Assembly: GCF_000338275.1 (NCBI RefSeq)
Contig: NZ_ANMR01000013.1
Coordinates: 38,633 to 102,632 of the forward strand
Length of the DNA: 64,000 nucleotides
DNA from: Staphylococcus xylosus NJ
GTDB taxonomy: Bacteria > Bacillota > Bacilli > Staphylococcales > Staphylococcaceae
Reading direction: 5' to 3'
Below the pieces are notes generated by a model, which was not told where the DNA came from, did no database searches, and saw only the letters and a program-made list of their open reading frames with translations. Of the stretch, positions 49,850 through 61,440 are shown one piece after another. The translations under genes and the position numbers were made by a program. The first letter of the stretch is position 1, and the number at the start of each line of letters is the position of its first letter.

Positions 49850-51304
49850 TTAAACATATTTTTTTAAACGAGATAATACTTTTTCTCTACCTAAAACTTC
49901 AATTGTATTTGGTAGTTCAGGTCCGTGCATTTGGCCAGTTACAGCTACACGGATAGGCATGAATAATTGTTTACCTTTAATACCTGTCTCTTTTTGAACT
50001 TCTTTGATCGTTTTTTTAATTTCTACCGCTTCAAATGGCTCAAGTACTTCTAATTTACCGTATAAATGATTCATAAGTTCAGGTACTTGTTCACCATTTA
50101 TCACCTCTTGCTCGTCATCACCTAAAATTTGTTCATCGCGGAAGAATAACTCAGATAAAGGTACGATTTCTCCAGCATAACTCATTTCTTTTTGGTAAAG
50201 TGCTACAAGTTTACGTCCCCAATCTAAATCTTCTTCAGTTGGATTTTCAGGAATCAACTCTGCTTTAATTAGATGTGGCAATGCTAATTCAAATACGGTT
50301 TCACTATCTTTTTGTTTCATATATTGGTTATTAACCCAAGCTAGTTTTTGTTTATCGAAAAATGCTGGTGACTTAGATAAACGTTTTTCATCAAAAATCT
50401 TAATAAATTCTTCTGGAGAATAAATTTCATCTTCACCTTCTGGTGACCAACCTAACAATGTAATAAAGTTAAATAGCGCTTCTGGTAAATAACCTAAATC
50501 ACGGTATTGTTCGATGAATTGTAAGATTTGTCCATCACGTTTACTTAATTTTTTACGTTCTTCATTGACTATAAGCGACATATGGGCAAATCTAGGCGCT
50601 TCCCAACCAAATGTTTCAAAAATCATTAACTGCTTTGGTGTATTAGAAATATGGTCGTCTCCACGAATCACGTCAGAAATTTCCATATAATGATCGTCTA
50701 TTGCTACGGCAAAGTTATAAGTAGGTACGCCGTCTTTCTTAACGATGACCCAGTCACCCATATTATTTGAATCAAACGAAATTTCACCTTTTACCATGTC
50801 ATTAAATGAGAATGTCGTATCTTTTGGTACACGGAAACGTATAGATGGTTGACGACCTTCAGCTTCGAACTGTTGACGTTCTTCTTCTGTTAAGTGTGCA
50901 TGTTTACCACCGTAACGAGGCATTTCCCCGCGTGCAATTTGTTGTTCACGCTCTTCTTCTAATTCGTCTTCAGTCATATAACATTTATAAGCTTTATCTT
51001 CATCTAATAATTGCTTAATTAATGGGTTATAAATTTCTGCGCGTTCTGACTGGCGATAAGGTCCATAACCTTTATCTTTATCTACAGATTCATCCCATTC
51101 TATGCCTAACCATTTTAAATTATCAAATTGTGATGATTCTCCATCAACTAAGTTACGTTTACTATCCGTATCTTCAATACGAATTACAAAATCTCCATCA
51201 TAATGTTTAGCAAATAAATAGTTAAATAATGCAGTTCTTGCATTACCGATATGCAAATAGCCTGTTGGACTCGGTGCATATCTCACTCTTACACGATCAC
51301 TCAT
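49850..51304 (-). CDS. gltX: Glutamyl-tRNA synthetase
   Basis: 484 residues from ATG 51304, S. aureus length; an in-frame GTG at 51313 adds only three residues. [16 protein letters not shown] carries HIGH and the glutamate pocket; KKLSKRDG is the KMSKS motif. It probably also charges tRNA-Gln as a partner of GatCAB. Its candidate promoter lies in the long gap upstream. Confidence 0.97.
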   Translation of the reverse strand: MSDRVRVRYAPSPTGYLHIGNARTALFNYLFAKHYDGDFVIRIEDTDSKRNLVDGESSQFDNLKWLGIEWDESVDKDKGYGPYRQSERAEIYNPLIKQLLDEDKAYKCYMTEDELEEEREQQIARGEMPRYGGKHAHLTEEERQQFEAEGRQPSIRFRVPKDTTFSFNDMVKGEISFDSNNMGDWVIVKKDGVPTYNFAVAIDDHYMEISDVIRGDDHISNTPKQLMIFETFGWEAPRFAHMSLIVNEERKKLSKRDGQILQFIEQYRDLGYLPEALFNFITLLGWSPEGEDEIYSPEEFIKIFDEKRLSKSPAFFDKQKLAWVNNQYMKQKDSETVFELALPHLIKAELIPENPTEEDLDWGRKLVALYQKEMSYAGEIVPLSELFFRDEQILGDDEQEVINGEQVPELMNHLYGKLEVLEPFEAVEIKKTIKEVQKETGIKGKQLFMPIRVAVTGQMHGPELPNTIEVLGREKVLSRLKKYV

Positions 51305-51663
51305 TATGTTCACTCCCGTTTTAAATGTTTGTTTTTATTGGTTAAGTTAATATTCAAGTTACACAAATTCACACAGTAAATAGGCTGAACGTACGTTAAC
51401 TCACCTATGTGTAGTTCACTAAGAAAATAACGCTCAACTATTAATAAGTTTATGATTATCGCTTATTAAGCATACCATAGCTTATAATTTTTTAAAGTAT
51501 CCTAATCTAAAAAGCACTTTGCATAATTTTATACAACTGAATAAACAATCCACTTTTATAGAAATATAATTTCGCTATCTATTGTAGCACTTTAGCTAGT
51601 AATATGATATCACTGTGCTTAAATTATCTTATAGTTCTGCTTAATTTTTCAAGCAGTTAAAAA
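51305..51663 (-). promoter_or_regulatory. gltX upstream region with a candidate promoter
   Basis: No gene or conserved leader recognised. The best promoter on the minus strand is TTGAAA (51652-51647), 18 bases, GATAAT (51628-51623), which would leave a leader of about 310 bases. A TGCTACAAT extended -10 type box closer to the gene (around 51.59 kb) is an alternative. Confidence 0.45.
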
Positions 51664-51721
51664 CAAAGGCTTCATGTAAAACTGTAACTGTGGGCGCTAC
51701 AATTCCAAATGAAACCTTTAC
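51664..51721 (-). terminator. Terminator of the PIN/TRAM gene
   Basis: AAAGGCTTCAT (51666-51676) pairs with ATGAAACCTTT (51710-51720), with one or two mismatches. On the minus strand it is followed by GTTTTTAA. Located just after the stop codon. Confidence 0.7.
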
Positions 51722-51728
51722 TTACAAA

Positions 51729-52787
51729 TTAATTTATTTTTTTTGCAAAAATTATTCGACCTGAAGAAGTTTGTAACAAACTAATTACTTCTAAATCGAT
51801 ATGTTCACCTATATGTTTTTTAGCGTTATCTACAACGACCATAGTACCGTCATCTAAATAACCTACTGCTTGACCAGATTCTTTCCCCATTTTAGTAAGC
51901 AATAGTTTAAAGCGATCACCTTGGTGCACTGAAGGTTTGATTGCTTCAGATAAATCATTAACGTTTAACGCTTGAATACCTTGAACATGACATACTTTAT
52001 TGAGATTAAAATCCGTTGTTATAATATGTGCTCTATAATGTTGCGCCAATTTAATTAACATCGCATCGATATCACTATGAGACTTAGTTGGGTGTATAAT
52101 TCTCGTTGGATGATTGGTATCATATAATTCATTTAATATATCTAAACCTCTTTGGCCTTTTTCACGTTTAACACTATCGTTCGCATCTGCAACGACTTGA
52201 AGTTCATTAATAACCCCTTGAGGAATTAATATTTCTCCGTCAATAAAGCCACACTCGATAATATCTAATATACGCCCGTCGATAATGGCACTTGTATCAA
52301 TAATTTTAGGTACCGCATTACGTGCATTAATAGACATTGAACGCGCCATATTTTCTGGTAAAAATAGCAACATTTCATCACGCTTTCGCAAACCAAACTG
52401 AAAGCCGAAATAACCTAAAATAATCGTAACTATAATTGGCACAAAATGATTAATGACATTATTGCCGATAATTTGAAAAATAAAAGATATCATAACAGAA
52501 ATTAATAAACCTATCATTAGTCCAATTGTAGCAAATAATATTTCTACTGCACTTTGACGCATAATTGTTTGTTCTAATTCTTTTAAAGCATATGTTGCTT
52601 TTTTAATAAACCAACCAAAGATTAAAAAGAATATAATAATCCCTAGCAGCCCATTGAAATAAGTATTTGTTAATAGGGGTAAATGGTTTAGACCAGCGTC
52701 ATTGACTATCTCTGGTAATAGATACACACCTATACTTGCACCCAAGATAATATAGCACAAGATAACAATGAGTCTTATAATATTCAC
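51729..52787 (-). CDS. PIN/TRAM domain membrane protein (YacL-like)
   Basis: 352 residues: four hydrophobic helices in the first 130 residues, then a PIN nuclease domain (IIDTSAIIDGRILDI and TTDFNLNKV acidic residues) and a C-terminal TRAM RNA-binding domain (GDRFKLLLTKMG...GYLDDGTMVVVDNAKKHIG). Conserved in Firmicutes beside radA and gltX. Its RNA substrate is unknown. Confidence 0.85.
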   Translation of the reverse strand: MNIIRLIVILCYIILGASIGVYLLPEIVNDAGLNHLPLLTNTYFNGLLGIIIFFLIFGWFIKKATYALKELEQTIMRQSAVEILFATIGLMIGLLISVMISFIFQIIGNNVINHFVPIIVTIILGYFGFQFGLRKRDEMLLFLPENMARSMSINARNAVPKIIDTSAIIDGRILDIIECGFIDGEILIPQGVINELQVVADANDSVKREKGQRGLDILNELYDTNHPTRIIHPTKSHSDIDAMLIKLAQHYRAHIITTDFNLNKVCHVQGIQALNVNDLSEAIKPSVHQGDRFKLLLTKMGKESGQAVGYLDDGTMVVVDNAKKHIGEHIDLEVISLLQTSSGRIIFAKKIN

Positions 52788-52867
52788 AGGCTAACTCACC
52801 TTCCTTTAGAAAGTCATTCAGGCTAAACAAAATATATACTTAACCTAAATAGCTTTGTGTTTTTAAA

Positions 52868-54238
52868 TTATTGTTTTGTTAGTGCATATTTTAATGCTTC
52901 ATGGACATTCTTAACACCAATGACCTTGATATCATTTGGAAATTGCCATCCACCAATATTTGATTCTGGAATAATTACACGCTTAAATCCTAATTTTTCC
53001 GCTTCTTGTACACGTTGCTCTATGCGAGAAACTCGTCTAACTTCCCCTGTGAGCCCTACTTCTCCAATAAAGCAGTCTAAACCATCAACTGTTAAATCTT
53101 TAAAACTTGATGCAGTTGCAACAACAATACCTAAATCTACAGCTGGTTCTGTTAAACGTACCCCCCCTGCCACTTTAATATAAGCGTCCTGTTGTTGTAG
53201 TAAATAATTCTCTTTCTTTTCTAACACTGCCATGAGCAAACTCAATCTATTATGATCGATCCCTGTCGCCATACGTCTTGGATTATTAAATGTAGTTGGA
53301 GTCACTAACGCTTGTACTTCTATAAGTAACGGTCTCGTACCTTCCATTGTAGAGACAATAGTTGAACCAGGTACATTAGTCGAACGTTCTTCAAGGAACA
53401 TTTCCGACGGGTTCTTAACTCCTTTTAATCCAGTTTGCTGCATCTCAAAGATACCCATCTCATTTGTAGAGCCAAAACGGTTTTTAACTGCTCTTAAAAT
53501 GCGATACGCGTGATGCTCGTCGCCTTCGAAGTAAAGGACTGTATCTACCATATGTTCAAGTAAACGCGGACCAGCTATTTGACCTTCTTTCGTAACATGC
53601 CCCACTATAAATGTAGCTATATTCAATTGTTTCGCTATATTCATTAAACTTTGCGTACTTTCTCTAACTTGCGACACAGAACCTGGAGCCGAACTAATTT
53701 CTGGATGGAAAATAGTTTGGATTGAGTCTACTACAAGTAGATCTGGTTTGAGTTGCTTAACTGTTTCATGTATAACTTCTAAATCTGTTTCAGCAAACAC
53801 ATTTAATTGACTTGAGTCCTCATCTAATCTTTCTGCTCTTAATTTGGTTTGATTTAACGATTCCTCACCTGTAATATACAACACATTTTTAGATTGTGAT
53901 AATGCTGCACAAATTTGTAAAAGTAATGTTGATTTACCAATACCCGGATCACCGCCTATTAATACGAGCGAACCATTTACTATACCGCCACCGAGTACTC
54001 TATTAAACTCTTCAGAATTTGTTTTTACTCGTGGCGTCGTTTCATGTTTAATGTCATTTAATTTTTGCACTTTAGAAATATTGTCTCGACTGCGCACACC
54101 ATGTTTTGGACTCGCGGCCTTTTGTTCGACTATTTCTTCCATTTGATTCCAACCACCACAGTTTGGGCATTTCCCCATCCACTTTGGAGACTGGTAACCA
54201 CAAGCCATACATTCAAAAATCACTTTCTTTTTAGCCAA
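52868..54238 (-). CDS. radA: DNA repair protein RadA
   Basis: 456 residues from TTG 54238 with GGAGGTG before it. N-terminal zinc finger [19 protein letters not shown], Walker [10 protein letters not shown], the RadA-specific [15 protein letters not shown] segment and the C-terminal Lon-protease-like domain. A RecA-like helicase/branch-migration factor in recombination. Confidence 0.95.
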   Translation of the reverse strand: MAKKKVIFECMACGYQSPKWMGKCPNCGGWNQMEEIVEQKAASPKHGVRSRDNISKVQKLNDIKHETTPRVKTNSEEFNRVLGGGIVNGSLVLIGGDPGIGKSTLLLQICAALSQSKNVLYITGEESLNQTKLRAERLDEDSSQLNVFAETDLEVIHETVKQLKPDLLVVDSIQTIFHPEISSAPGSVSQVRESTQSLMNIAKQLNIATFIVGHVTKEGQIAGPRLLEHMVDTVLYFEGDEHHAYRILRAVKNRFGSTNEMGIFEMQQTGLKGVKNPSEMFLEERSTNVPGSTIVSTMEGTRPLLIEVQALVTPTTFNNPRRMATGIDHNRLSLLMAVLEKKENYLLQQQDAYIKVAGGVRLTEPAVDLGIVVATASSFKDLTVDGLDCFIGEVGLTGEVRRVSRIEQRVQEAEKLGFKRVIIPESNIGGWQFPNDIKVIGVKNVHEALKYALTKQ

Positions 54239-54270
54239 AACTGCACCTCCATCTTTCATTGAACAAATCT

Positions 54271-54299
54271 ATTTTAAACCTCTGTCTGTTTAAAAACAA
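54271..54299 (-). promoter_or_regulatory. radA promoter
   Basis: TTGTTT (54299-54294), 17 bases, TAAAAT (54276-54271) on the minus strand, about 33 bases before the start. It makes radA independent of clpC. Confidence 0.6.
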
Positions 54300-54514
54300 A
54301 TTTTATTCATAATCAAACAATTCAATCGAAAAATATTCGTATATAGTTATTTAAAATTCTTAATAACTTAAGGATTCTAATCTTTAGCAAAAAGCTATTT
54401 TTATAAAATACCATGCTCGTGTATAGAGTATCACTGATATTATATTTTGACTTTTTAAATATTACTCATTTTTCAAGGTGAATACTACTCTATTGTTTAT
54501 ACAATATAAAAACA
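54300..54514. other. Gene-free A+T-rich stretch between radA promoter and clpC terminator
   Basis: No open frame with a ribosome site seen. A second TATAAT-type box on the minus strand near 54.44 kb could be a further radA promoter, but its -35 is poor. Confidence 0.4.
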
Positions 54515-54564
54515 AAGCAGCACTCCCCAAATATGCATCCACATATTTGAGCAGTACTGCTTTA
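54515..54564 (-). terminator. Terminator of the clpC operon
   Basis: AAAGCAGCACT (54515-54525) pairs with AGTACTGCTTT (54554-54564), with CAAATATG/CATATTTG inside, and is followed on the minus strand by GTTTTT. 16 bases after the clpC stop. Confidence 0.88.
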
Positions 54565-54579
54565 ATTTATACTTAACTT

Positions 54580-57042
54580 CTAAGATTCAGTTGATTCTTT
54601 ATCTTTAGTTGTATCTTTTCTTTCTTGAATATCATACTTGAATTCTTTACCATCATGGTTAATTATTACTTCTTTACCTTCAACTTGATTGCCTTCTAAA
54701 ATTAATTCACTTAAGTTATCTTCAACTGTTTTTTGAATTGCACGAATTAATGGTCTAGCACCATATTCAGGATCATAACCCTCTTCAGCAATTTTTTCTT
54801 TAGCAGCTTCTGTAACTGTAATGTTAATATCTTGTTCAGAAAGGCGTTCTGTTAGTTTATCAACCATCATTGTCACAATTTCTTTCAATTCTTCTTTAGA
54901 AAGTTTGTGGAAGACGATGATATCATCAACACGGTTTAAGAATTCTGGACGGAATGCGTTTTTCAATTCTTTCATCATTGTCTTACGGATTGTTTCATAA
55001 TCTTGTCCTTCAGATGCACCTCCAAAACCAGCGAAACGTTGGTCTTGTAATTCTTGTGCACCTACGTTAGATGTCATAATAATAACTGTATTACGGAAGT
55101 CTACACGACGACCTTTTGTATCTGTTAAGTGACCGTCATCTAATACTTGTAACAGAATATTAAACACATCAGGGTGCGCTTTTTCAATTTCATCAAATAA
55201 AATCACTGAGTAAGGTTTACGTCTTACTTTTTCAGTTAATTGACCGCCATCGTCATGACCTACATAGCCTGGAGGGGCACCAACTAAACGACTGACAGCA
55301 TGTTTTTCCATAAACTCACTCATATCAACACGAATCATTGCGTCATCTTCACCGAACATAGACTCAGCTAATGCACGAGCTAACTCAGTTTTACCTACAC
55401 CCGTAGGCCCTAAGAAGATAAAGCTACCGATAGGACGTTTAGGATCTTTCAATCCAGCTCTAGCACGTCTAACTGCTTTACTAATAGATGTAACGGCATC
55501 TTTTTGACCGATCACTCTATTATGAAGTGTATCTTCTAAGTTAAGCAGACGGTCTGATTCAGTTTCATTAATTTTAGTTAAAGGAATTCCTGTCCAACCA
55601 GCGATGACCTCACCAATATCTTCTTCTGATAGAGATGTGTTATCACCGTTTTGAGAATTTTTCCAGTTGTTATTTGCTTCTTCATATTGTTTTTCTAATT
55701 TTGTTTGCTTATCACGCAAGTTGGCTGCATTTTCAAATTCTTGAGCATGGACAGCTGCATCTTTTTCGTTTTTAACTTGTTCTATCTGTTGTTCAATTTC
55801 TTTCAAGTCTGGTGGTGTTGTATGACTCTTAAGTCTTACTTTAGAACTTGCTTCATCAATTAAGTCTATCGCTTTATCTGGTAAGAAACGATCTGAAATA
55901 TAACGGTGACTTAATTTAGCTGCTGATTCTAAAGCTTGATCTGAGATGTTAATACGGTGATGCGCTTCATAACGATCACGCAATCCTTTTAAGATTTCAA
56001 TTGTATCTTCAACAGTTGGCTCACCAACTTGAACAGGTTGGAAACGACGTTCAAGCGCTGCATCTTTTTCAATATTTTTACGGTATTCATCTAAAGTAGT
56101 TGCACCGATACATTGTAATTCACCGCGAGCTAATGCTGGTTTAAGAATGTTAGATGCATCAATAGCACCTTCTGCACCACCTGCACCTACTAGTGTGTGT
56201 AATTCGTCGATAAATAACACTACATTTCCAGCTTGATGAATTTCTTCCATTACTTTTTTCAAGCGCTCTTCAAACTCACCACGATATTTTGTTCCAGCAA
56301 CAACTGTCCCCATATCTAATGACATTACACGTTTACCTTTAAGTGTTTCAGGTACTTCGTTATTAACAATTGCTTGTGCTAAGCCTTCAGCAATAGCAGT
56401 TTTACCAACACCTGGTTCACCAATTAATACAGGGTTGTTCTTAGTACGACGACTTAAGACTTCAATGACTCTTGTAATTTCTTTTTCTCTACCAATGACA
56501 GGATCTAAAGTACCGTCTTTTGCGATAACTGTTAAGTCACGAGCTAGACTGTCTAACGTTGGTGTATTATTAGATTTATTAGCTTGCGCGTTTTTATTAC
56601 TTGTTTCAGGGCTACCTAAAGCTTTAACGACTTGTGCACGTGCTTTTGTGATGTTTAAATCTAAGTTTGCAAACACACGAGCTGCGACACCTTCATTTTC
56701 TCTGATTAACCCAAGTAAGATATGCTCTGTTCCTACGAAATTATGATGTAATTTTCTAGCTTCATCCATTGATAATTCAATTACTTTTTTCGCACGAGGT
56801 GTATAGTGTAATGCGCCCATTTGTTCTTGACCATGGCCGATTAATTTTTCTACTTCTTCAACTACTTTTTCTTCAGTAATATCAAACGTTTCTAAAACTT
56901 TAGCTGCAATGCCTTCAGGCTCTTTCATTAAACCTAAAAGTAAATGTTCGGTTCCAATATTCGAATGATTTAAGCGTATTGCTTCTTCCTGAGCATGTGC
57001 TAGTACGCGTTGAGCACGTTCTGTTAGTCTACCAAATAGCAT
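54580..57042 (-). CDS. clpC: ClpC AAA+ unfoldase
   Basis: 820-residue ATPase partner of ClpP, acting in stress protein breakdown. Double Clp N-domain (1-150), first AAA+ with GEPGVGKT, the middle (M) coiled-coil domain around 395-490 with [20 protein letters not shown], second AAA+ with GPTGVGKT, and the [12 protein letters not shown] pore loop. Last gene of ctsR-mcsA-mcsB-clpC. McsA-McsB act as its adaptor. Confidence 0.97.
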   Translation of the reverse strand: MLFGRLTERAQRVLAHAQEEAIRLNHSNIGTEHLLLGLMKEPEGIAAKVLETFDITEEKVVEEVEKLIGHGQEQMGALHYTPRAKKVIELSMDEARKLHHNFVGTEHILLGLIRENEGVAARVFANLDLNITKARAQVVKALGSPETSNKNAQANKSNNTPTLDSLARDLTVIAKDGTLDPVIGREKEITRVIEVLSRRTKNNPVLIGEPGVGKTAIAEGLAQAIVNNEVPETLKGKRVMSLDMGTVVAGTKYRGEFEERLKKVMEEIHQAGNVVLFIDELHTLVGAGGAEGAIDASNILKPALARGELQCIGATTLDEYRKNIEKDAALERRFQPVQVGEPTVEDTIEILKGLRDRYEAHHRINISDQALESAAKLSHRYISDRFLPDKAIDLIDEASSKVRLKSHTTPPDLKEIEQQIEQVKNEKDAAVHAQEFENAANLRDKQTKLEKQYEEANNNWKNSQNGDNTSLSEEDIGEVIAGWTGIPLTKINETESDRLLNLEDTLHNRVIGQKDAVTSISKAVRRARAGLKDPKRPIGSFIFLGPTGVGKTELARALAESMFGEDDAMIRVDMSEFMEKHAVSRLVGAPPGYVGHDDGGQLTEKVRRKPYSVILFDEIEKAHPDVFNILLQVLDDGHLTDTKGRRVDFRNTVIIMTSNVGAQELQDQRFAGFGGASEGQDYETIRKTMMKELKNAFRPEFLNRVDDIIVFHKLSKEELKEIVTMMVDKLTERLSEQDINITVTEAAKEKIAEEGYDPEYGARPLIRAIQKTVEDNLSELILEGNQVEGKEVIINHDGKEFKYDIQERKDTTKDKESTES

Positions 57043-57055
57043 ATAGTATGACCTC

Positions 57056-58069
57056 CTAATTTATATGTTCTCTTAATATATCTGCTCTTTTTTCATTAAC
57101 TGTTCTATCATCTTCTTCGTCTAACAAGAAAGGTGATTGTATTGCAACCATTAACTCGTTAAACTTGAAGTCTTCTAATTCAATATAGCCTAAATCTAAA
57201 CCAAGTTTCACTTCACTTAATCTTAGTGAAGCTTCCTCCATAGATATCAGTCTACTATATTTTAATATTCCTAACGAACGATATACTCGGTCTAATGTTT
57301 CTATATGGTTATGTCGGTTTAATCGTTCGCGAATTTGCATTTCTTCATTAATAATTTGCTGCACTACCTCTGATAAGCTTTCAATGATTTCTTCCTCTGT
57401 TTTGCCTAAAGTAAGTTGGTTTGAAATTTGGTATATATGGCCATAAACTTGAGATCCTTCTCCATAAATACCTCTAATTGTAAAACCAAAACGATTAATT
57501 GTTTGAGCAATGCGATTCATACGTTTCATTATTGTCAATCCAGGCAAATGCAACATGACACTGGCACGCATGCCTGTCCCAATATTAGTAGGACATGTTG
57601 TCAAATAACCTAAAGTTTCGTCAAAACTTACATCTAATTCACTATCAAGTTGATCATCAATTTCTGAAGCTTTTTCGTATAGTGTTGATAGTGATAAATC
57701 GTTACCCATGGCCTGAATACGTATATGGTCTTCTTCATTAACCATAATACTTAAAGATTCATCTTCATTGAGTAATACGGCAGAAGCAGGTTGTCTTATC
57801 AATTCAGGACTTATAAGATGTTTCGCGACAAGCTTGTATTTACTTTGTTGATCCATTGAATCCAAACGTTGTACAGACAAGTCAGGAAGCGCATCTTGTA
57901 CGTCGTTAATTATTCGAAAACCATCTTGTTCTGACAAAAACATTAATGGGTGTACATGATTTTCTAAATTTCTTGCTAATCGTATTCTCGAAGACATCAC
58001 AATTGGACTTTCTTCTCTATCACGCATCCATTCACTCATGTATGCACTAATATCATTTTTACTCATCAT
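57056..58069 (-). CDS. mcsB: Protein arginine kinase McsB
   Basis: 337 residues (an adjacent ATG at 58066 is an equal start). [16 protein letters not shown] (25-40 approx.), [21 protein letters not shown] is the phosphagen kinase signature with the catalytic cysteine, and [10 protein letters not shown] forms the substrate part. It marks proteins with phosphoarginine for ClpCP and inactivates CtsR. Overlaps mcsA by 11 bases. Confidence 0.96.
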   Translation of the reverse strand: MMSKNDISAYMSEWMRDREESPIVMSSRIRLARNLENHVHPLMFLSEQDGFRIINDVQDALPDLSVQRLDSMDQQSKYKLVAKHLISPELIRQPASAVLLNEDESLSIMVNEEDHIRIQAMGNDLSLSTLYEKASEIDDQLDSELDVSFDETLGYLTTCPTNIGTGMRASVMLHLPGLTIMKRMNRIAQTINRFGFTIRGIYGEGSQVYGHIYQISNQLTLGKTEEEIIESLSEVVQQIINEEMQIRERLNRHNHIETLDRVYRSLGILKYSRLISMEEASLRLSEVKLGLDLGYIELEDFKFNELMVAIQSPFLLDEEDDRTVNEKRADILREHIN

Positions 58070-58610
58070 GTTTCACCTCGCCATCTTCTTTCAATGCTTT
58101 AATTTCGTCACGAACAACGGCGGCTTCTTCAAAGTTTTGTTCTTCTATCAGTTGTTTTAAATATGAACTTTTTTCTTCTAATTGTTTTTTTAATGCTAAT
58201 TTTCTGTGTGAAGAATGTGGTGTTTTTCCTACATGTTCGATTTGACCACCTTGCACACGTCGTACAATATCGACAATGTCATCTTTGAATGTAGCATAGC
58301 AATCTGAACAACCAAATTTACCAACATGTGCGATATCTTTTAATGTCATATGACAAGTTGGACATCGTTTTTCTTCTTTAAAAGCAATTTCATCAAAATC
58401 GATACCATGTTTAGCAGCTAAGTGTTGTAAGATTTGCTTCACTACAAATGCGCCTTCAATGTCATCTTGCGATTGAATTTGCTGATTTTGAGTCCATGGG
58501 TTACCGCCTTGTGCGCATGTGGCACAAACCCATTTTTCATTTATACCATCTTGACCTTTCACTGCCAATTTCACTTCTGCTTCATTCAAATGACAATTCT
58601 CGCATAGCAC
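58059..58610 (-). CDS. mcsA: McsA, zinc-finger activator of McsB
   Basis: 183 residues from GTG 58610 (MLCENC..., as in S. aureus) behind GTGAGGTG; the frame to 58625 is longer by five codons. Four CxxC pairs (CENC, CATC, CPTC, CSDC) bind zinc; the C-terminal [21 protein letters not shown] is a UVR motif. Also linked to metal stress tolerance in S. aureus. Confidence 0.94.
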   Translation of the reverse strand: MLCENCHLNEAEVKLAVKGQDGINEKWVCATCAQGGNPWTQNQQIQSQDDIEGAFVVKQILQHLAAKHGIDFDEIAFKEEKRCPTCHMTLKDIAHVGKFGCSDCYATFKDDIVDIVRRVQGGQIEHVGKTPHSSHRKLALKKQLEEKSSYLKQLIEEQNFEEAAVVRDEIKALKEDGEVKHDE

Positions 58611-58626
58611 GACGAAACACCTCACT

Positions 58627-59088
58627 TTAATAATAATTTATAACATGCAATAACCGTTTTATAATATTTGCTCGAATAATATCTCTCGATAATACATCCA
58701 TTTTTAATGTCTCTCTATCTATAACGGCGTGTATCATTTTTGCTTCACGTTCATTAATGTAATTTTTATCTAATAAGCCATCTACAATGTAATAAGCTTG
58801 CTGTTGTGAAATAGATGGACCAACTAATTGAAGTAAATGATTAATATAACCTGTCTCATCTCTATTTTCAATTTTGGTGATTCGAATATATCCGCCACCA
58901 CCTCTTTTACTTTCAATCTCATAGCCGTGCTCATTTGTAAAACGTGTTTTGATTACATAATTAAGCTGGGAAGGCACACAGTCAAAGCGCTGCGCAATAT
59001 TGGCACGTTGAATTTCTACAACATCTTCATTGGTGTCTTCAAATAACTTTTTAATGTATTGTTCTATGATGTCAGACATGTTGTGCAT
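58627..59088 (-). CDS. ctsR: Class III stress repressor CtsR
   Basis: 153 residues from ATG 59088, 6 bases after GAGGTG. N-terminal winged helix with [31 protein letters not shown] and the glycine-rich heat-sensing wing RGGGGYIRI (about 61-69). C-terminal part binds McsB. It represses its own operon through the two boxes upstream. Confidence 0.96.
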   Translation of the reverse strand: MHNMSDIIEQYIKKLFEDTNEDVVEIQRANIAQRFDCVPSQLNYVIKTRFTNEHGYEIESKRGGGGYIRITKIENRDETGYINHLLQLVGPSISQQQAYYIVDGLLDKNYINEREAKMIHAVIDRETLKMDVLSRDIIRANIIKRLLHVINYY

Positions 59089-59101
59089 GATTATCACCTC
59101 T

Positions 59102-59149
59102 TTTGACCTTCTTTGACTATATTATATGACCAACTTTGACCTTTTTCAA
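59102..59149 (-). promoter_or_regulatory. ctsR operon promoter with two CtsR operators
   Basis: Minus strand: TTGAAA (59149-59144), 17 bases, TATAAT (59126-59121). A first CtsR box, GGTCAAAGTTGGTCATA, covers 59141-59125 between -35 and -10. A second, AGTCAAAGAAGGTCAAA, covers 59118-59102 just downstream. Both fit the tandem heptad consensus RGTCAAA-N3-RGTCAAA. Repressor bound here blocks polymerase; heat or McsB releases it. Confidence 0.92.
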
Positions 59150-59244
59150 CCAATATGTTTTAAAAATTTTTAATTAAAGATGTAAGTGCTATCTAATTTA
59201 TTGTATTATAGGAGTTAAGAAAAATTAAAAGGGATGAATGACTT

Positions 59245-60459
59245 ATGCATATTATTATTGGTTTAATTGGGATAGCAGTGTTTCTTGCATTGGCGTTTCT
59301 ATTTAGCTCAGATAGAAAAAATATTCGTTGGCAATATGTCGGTTTACTACTTGTAATACAACTAGTATTCGCATTTATTTTACTCAAAACTAAATTTGGT
59401 ATTACGGTTATCGGTGGCATATCAGACGGTTTTAATTATTTACTAGCAAAAGCAGCAGAAGGTGTGAACTTTGTATTTGGTGGATTTGAATTTGTAGATC
59501 CTAAGAACCCACCCTTCTTCTTTAATGTATTATTACCAATCGTATTCATTTCAGCTTTAATTGGTATTTTACAATATACAAGAATCTTACCTTGGATTAT
59601 TAACGTTTTAGGTTTAGCCATTTCAAAAATTAATGGTATGGGTCGCTTAGAATCATATAATGCTGTTGCCGCTGCAATTTTAGGGCAATCAGAAGTATTT
59701 ATTTCATTGAAAAAGGAATTAGCACATATTCCTAAACAACGTCTATATACATTAACAGCTTCTGCAATGTCTACAGTATCAGCTTCAATTATCGGTGCTT
59801 ATTTCACATTAATTGAACCACGTTTTGTAGTTACAGCAGTTGTATTAAATCTCTTTGGTGGTTTCATCATTGCTTCTATCATCAATCCTTATAAAATTGA
59901 TGCAAAAGAAGATAAACTTATCGTTGATGAGAGCGAATCAGGTAAACAATCATTTTTCGAAATGTTAGGTGAATATATCTTAGATGGTTTTAAAGTTGCA
60001 GTCATTGTAGGTGCAATGTTAATAGGTTATATCGCTATTATTGCTCTACTTAATGGTGTCGTTAGTGCAATCTTTACCGGTTTATCTGGCGGCAGTATCA
60101 CTTGGGACTTCCAAACACTTATCGGATTTGTCTTTGCACCATTTGCATTTTTAGTTGGTGTACCTTGGGATGATGCAGTACAAGCCGGATCCATCATGGC
60201 TACTAAATTACTGTCAAATGAATTTGTTGCAATGCAAAGTTTAAGTGAGATTAAAGATATGAGCACTCATGCTAAAGGTGTTATTTCTGTATTCGTAGTA
60301 TCATTTGCAAACTTTAGCTCTATCGGTATTATTTCTGGAGCAATTAAATCACTTAACAATGAAAAAGGTGATATTGTAGCTCGTTTTGGACTAAAATTAT
60401 TATTCGGTGCTACACTTGTTTCATTTATTTCAGCAGCTATTGCCGGATTCTTTATTTAA
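59245..60459 (+). CDS. nupC: NupC family nucleoside:cation symporter
   Basis: 404-residue membrane protein of the concentrative nucleoside transporter family. About ten helices; GQSEVFISLKKELAHIPKQRLYTLTASAMSTVSASIIGAY is split here only by its length: key parts are GQSEVF, AMSTVSASI and the C-terminal VSFANFSSIGI-SGAIKSL. It imports pyrimidine or other nucleosides with protons or sodium. Divergent from ctsR across the CtsR operator region; no own regulator site identified. Confidence 0.93.
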   Translation: MHIIIGLIGIAVFLALAFLFSSDRKNIRWQYVGLLLVIQLVFAFILLKTKFGITVIGGISDGFNYLLAKAAEGVNFVFGGFEFVDPKNPPFFFNVLLPIVFISALIGILQYTRILPWIINVLGLAISKINGMGRLESYNAVAAAILGQSEVFISLKKELAHIPKQRLYTLTASAMSTVSASIIGAYFTLIEPRFVVTAVVLNLFGGFIIASIINPYKIDAKEDKLIVDESESGKQSFFEMLGEYILDGFKVAVIVGAMLIGYIAIIALLNGVVSAIFTGLSGGSITWDFQTLIGFVFAPFAFLVGVPWDDAVQAGSIMATKLLSNEFVAMQSLSEIKDMSTHAKGVISVFVVSFANFSSIGIISGAIKSLNNEKGDIVARFGLKLLFGATLVSFISAAIAGFFI

Positions 60460-60586
60460 AAATGTAACTTGGACATAGATATCTGCAAACATAAAAAGCT
60501 TATTCGTTCGATTTAAGTACATTTTATATAATACCAACTATTTACATTACAAAATTAAAATATTGCTACATACCACAAAGCAAACT

Positions 60587-60625
60587 AAAAAACACATTTC
60601 CTATCTCATGGAAGTGTGTTTTTTA
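60587..60625 (+). terminator. Terminator of nupC
   Basis: AAAAAACACA (60587-60596) pairs with TGTGTTTTTT (60615-60624), with TTCC/GGAA inside. It lies 128 bases after the nupC stop. Confidence 0.88.
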
Positions 60626-60860
60626 ATACTTGCTAAATTGTTATATCTATATTTACAAATAGTAGACATCAACCTACATATCTTCTCTTCTTCTCTAAAC
60701 TATACGATTTCCTTAGATATCACTAGCTAATATCTAAAGTAAGGTTTATATAAGCTAAAATAAGACACTTCGCCTTATAAAATAACTACTCATTATTTTT
60801 AACGAAGCGCCTTATTAAAAAATTCCTTACGCGACATATATTTTATTGAAGTTCTATCTA
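60626..60860 (-). terminator. Spacer with the pdxST terminator
   Basis: AATAAGACACTTCG (60759-60772) pairs with CGAAGCGCCTTATT (60803-60816) on the minus strand side of pdxT, with some mismatches and a long loop; a T-rich tail follows (TTATTTTAGC). Nothing else is seen in the gap. Confidence 0.65.
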
Positions 60861-61439
60861 TTACACTTTTTCTGTCATCAATGTAGGTTTTACGATTTCT
60901 TCTATAAAATACTGTGTCACTCTATAATCATCAGTTAATTCTGGATGGAAAGATACACCTAAGTAACGTCCTTCTTGAACTGCTACAATTTTTTCGCCAA
61001 CTGTACTTAACTCTGATACTTCACCATGTGTCGCTTCAATATGTGGAGCTCTAATAAAAACACCTTCAATATCTTCTGCGATACCTTGTACATTTAATTC
61101 ACTTTCAAAACTATCCACTTGTCTGCCAAATGAATTTCTTTGAACAGTGATGTCTAACTTATCCAAATAACCTTCTTCACCAACAATATGCTTAGCCATC
61201 ACTATTAATCCAGCACACGTTCCAAACATAGGTAATGTAGATTGTTGTAGTGCTTCTTTGAAGCCATATAAATTCATTAATCGGCGTAATGTAGTAGATT
61301 CACCACCAGGTAAAATGAGACCATCAATGTTATCTAATTGTTCTGTACGCTTAATTGCAATGCCTTCATGACCGCTAAGTTCAATATGACGTATATGTTC
61401 CCTTACTGCGCCTTGCAGTGCTAACACACCAATTTTCAT
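60861..61439 (-). CDS. pdxT: Pyridoxal 5'-phosphate synthase glutaminase subunit PdxT
   Basis: 192 residues from ATG 61439 (one base after the pdxS stop; a GTG at 61451 would overlap). Class I glutaminase with PGGEST (44-49), the catalytic C75 in FGTCAG and the His/Glu pair in SFHPELT. It delivers ammonia to PdxS. Confidence 0.95.
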   Translation of the reverse strand: MKIGVLALQGAVREHIRHIELSGHEGIAIKRTEQLDNIDGLILPGGESTTLRRLMNLYGFKEALQQSTLPMFGTCAGLIVMAKHIVGEEGYLDKLDITVQRNSFGRQVDSFESELNVQGIAEDIEGVFIRAPHIEATHGEVSELSTVGEKIVAVQEGRYLGVSFHPELTDDYRVTQYFIEEIVKPTLMTEKV

Positions 61440-61440
61440 A

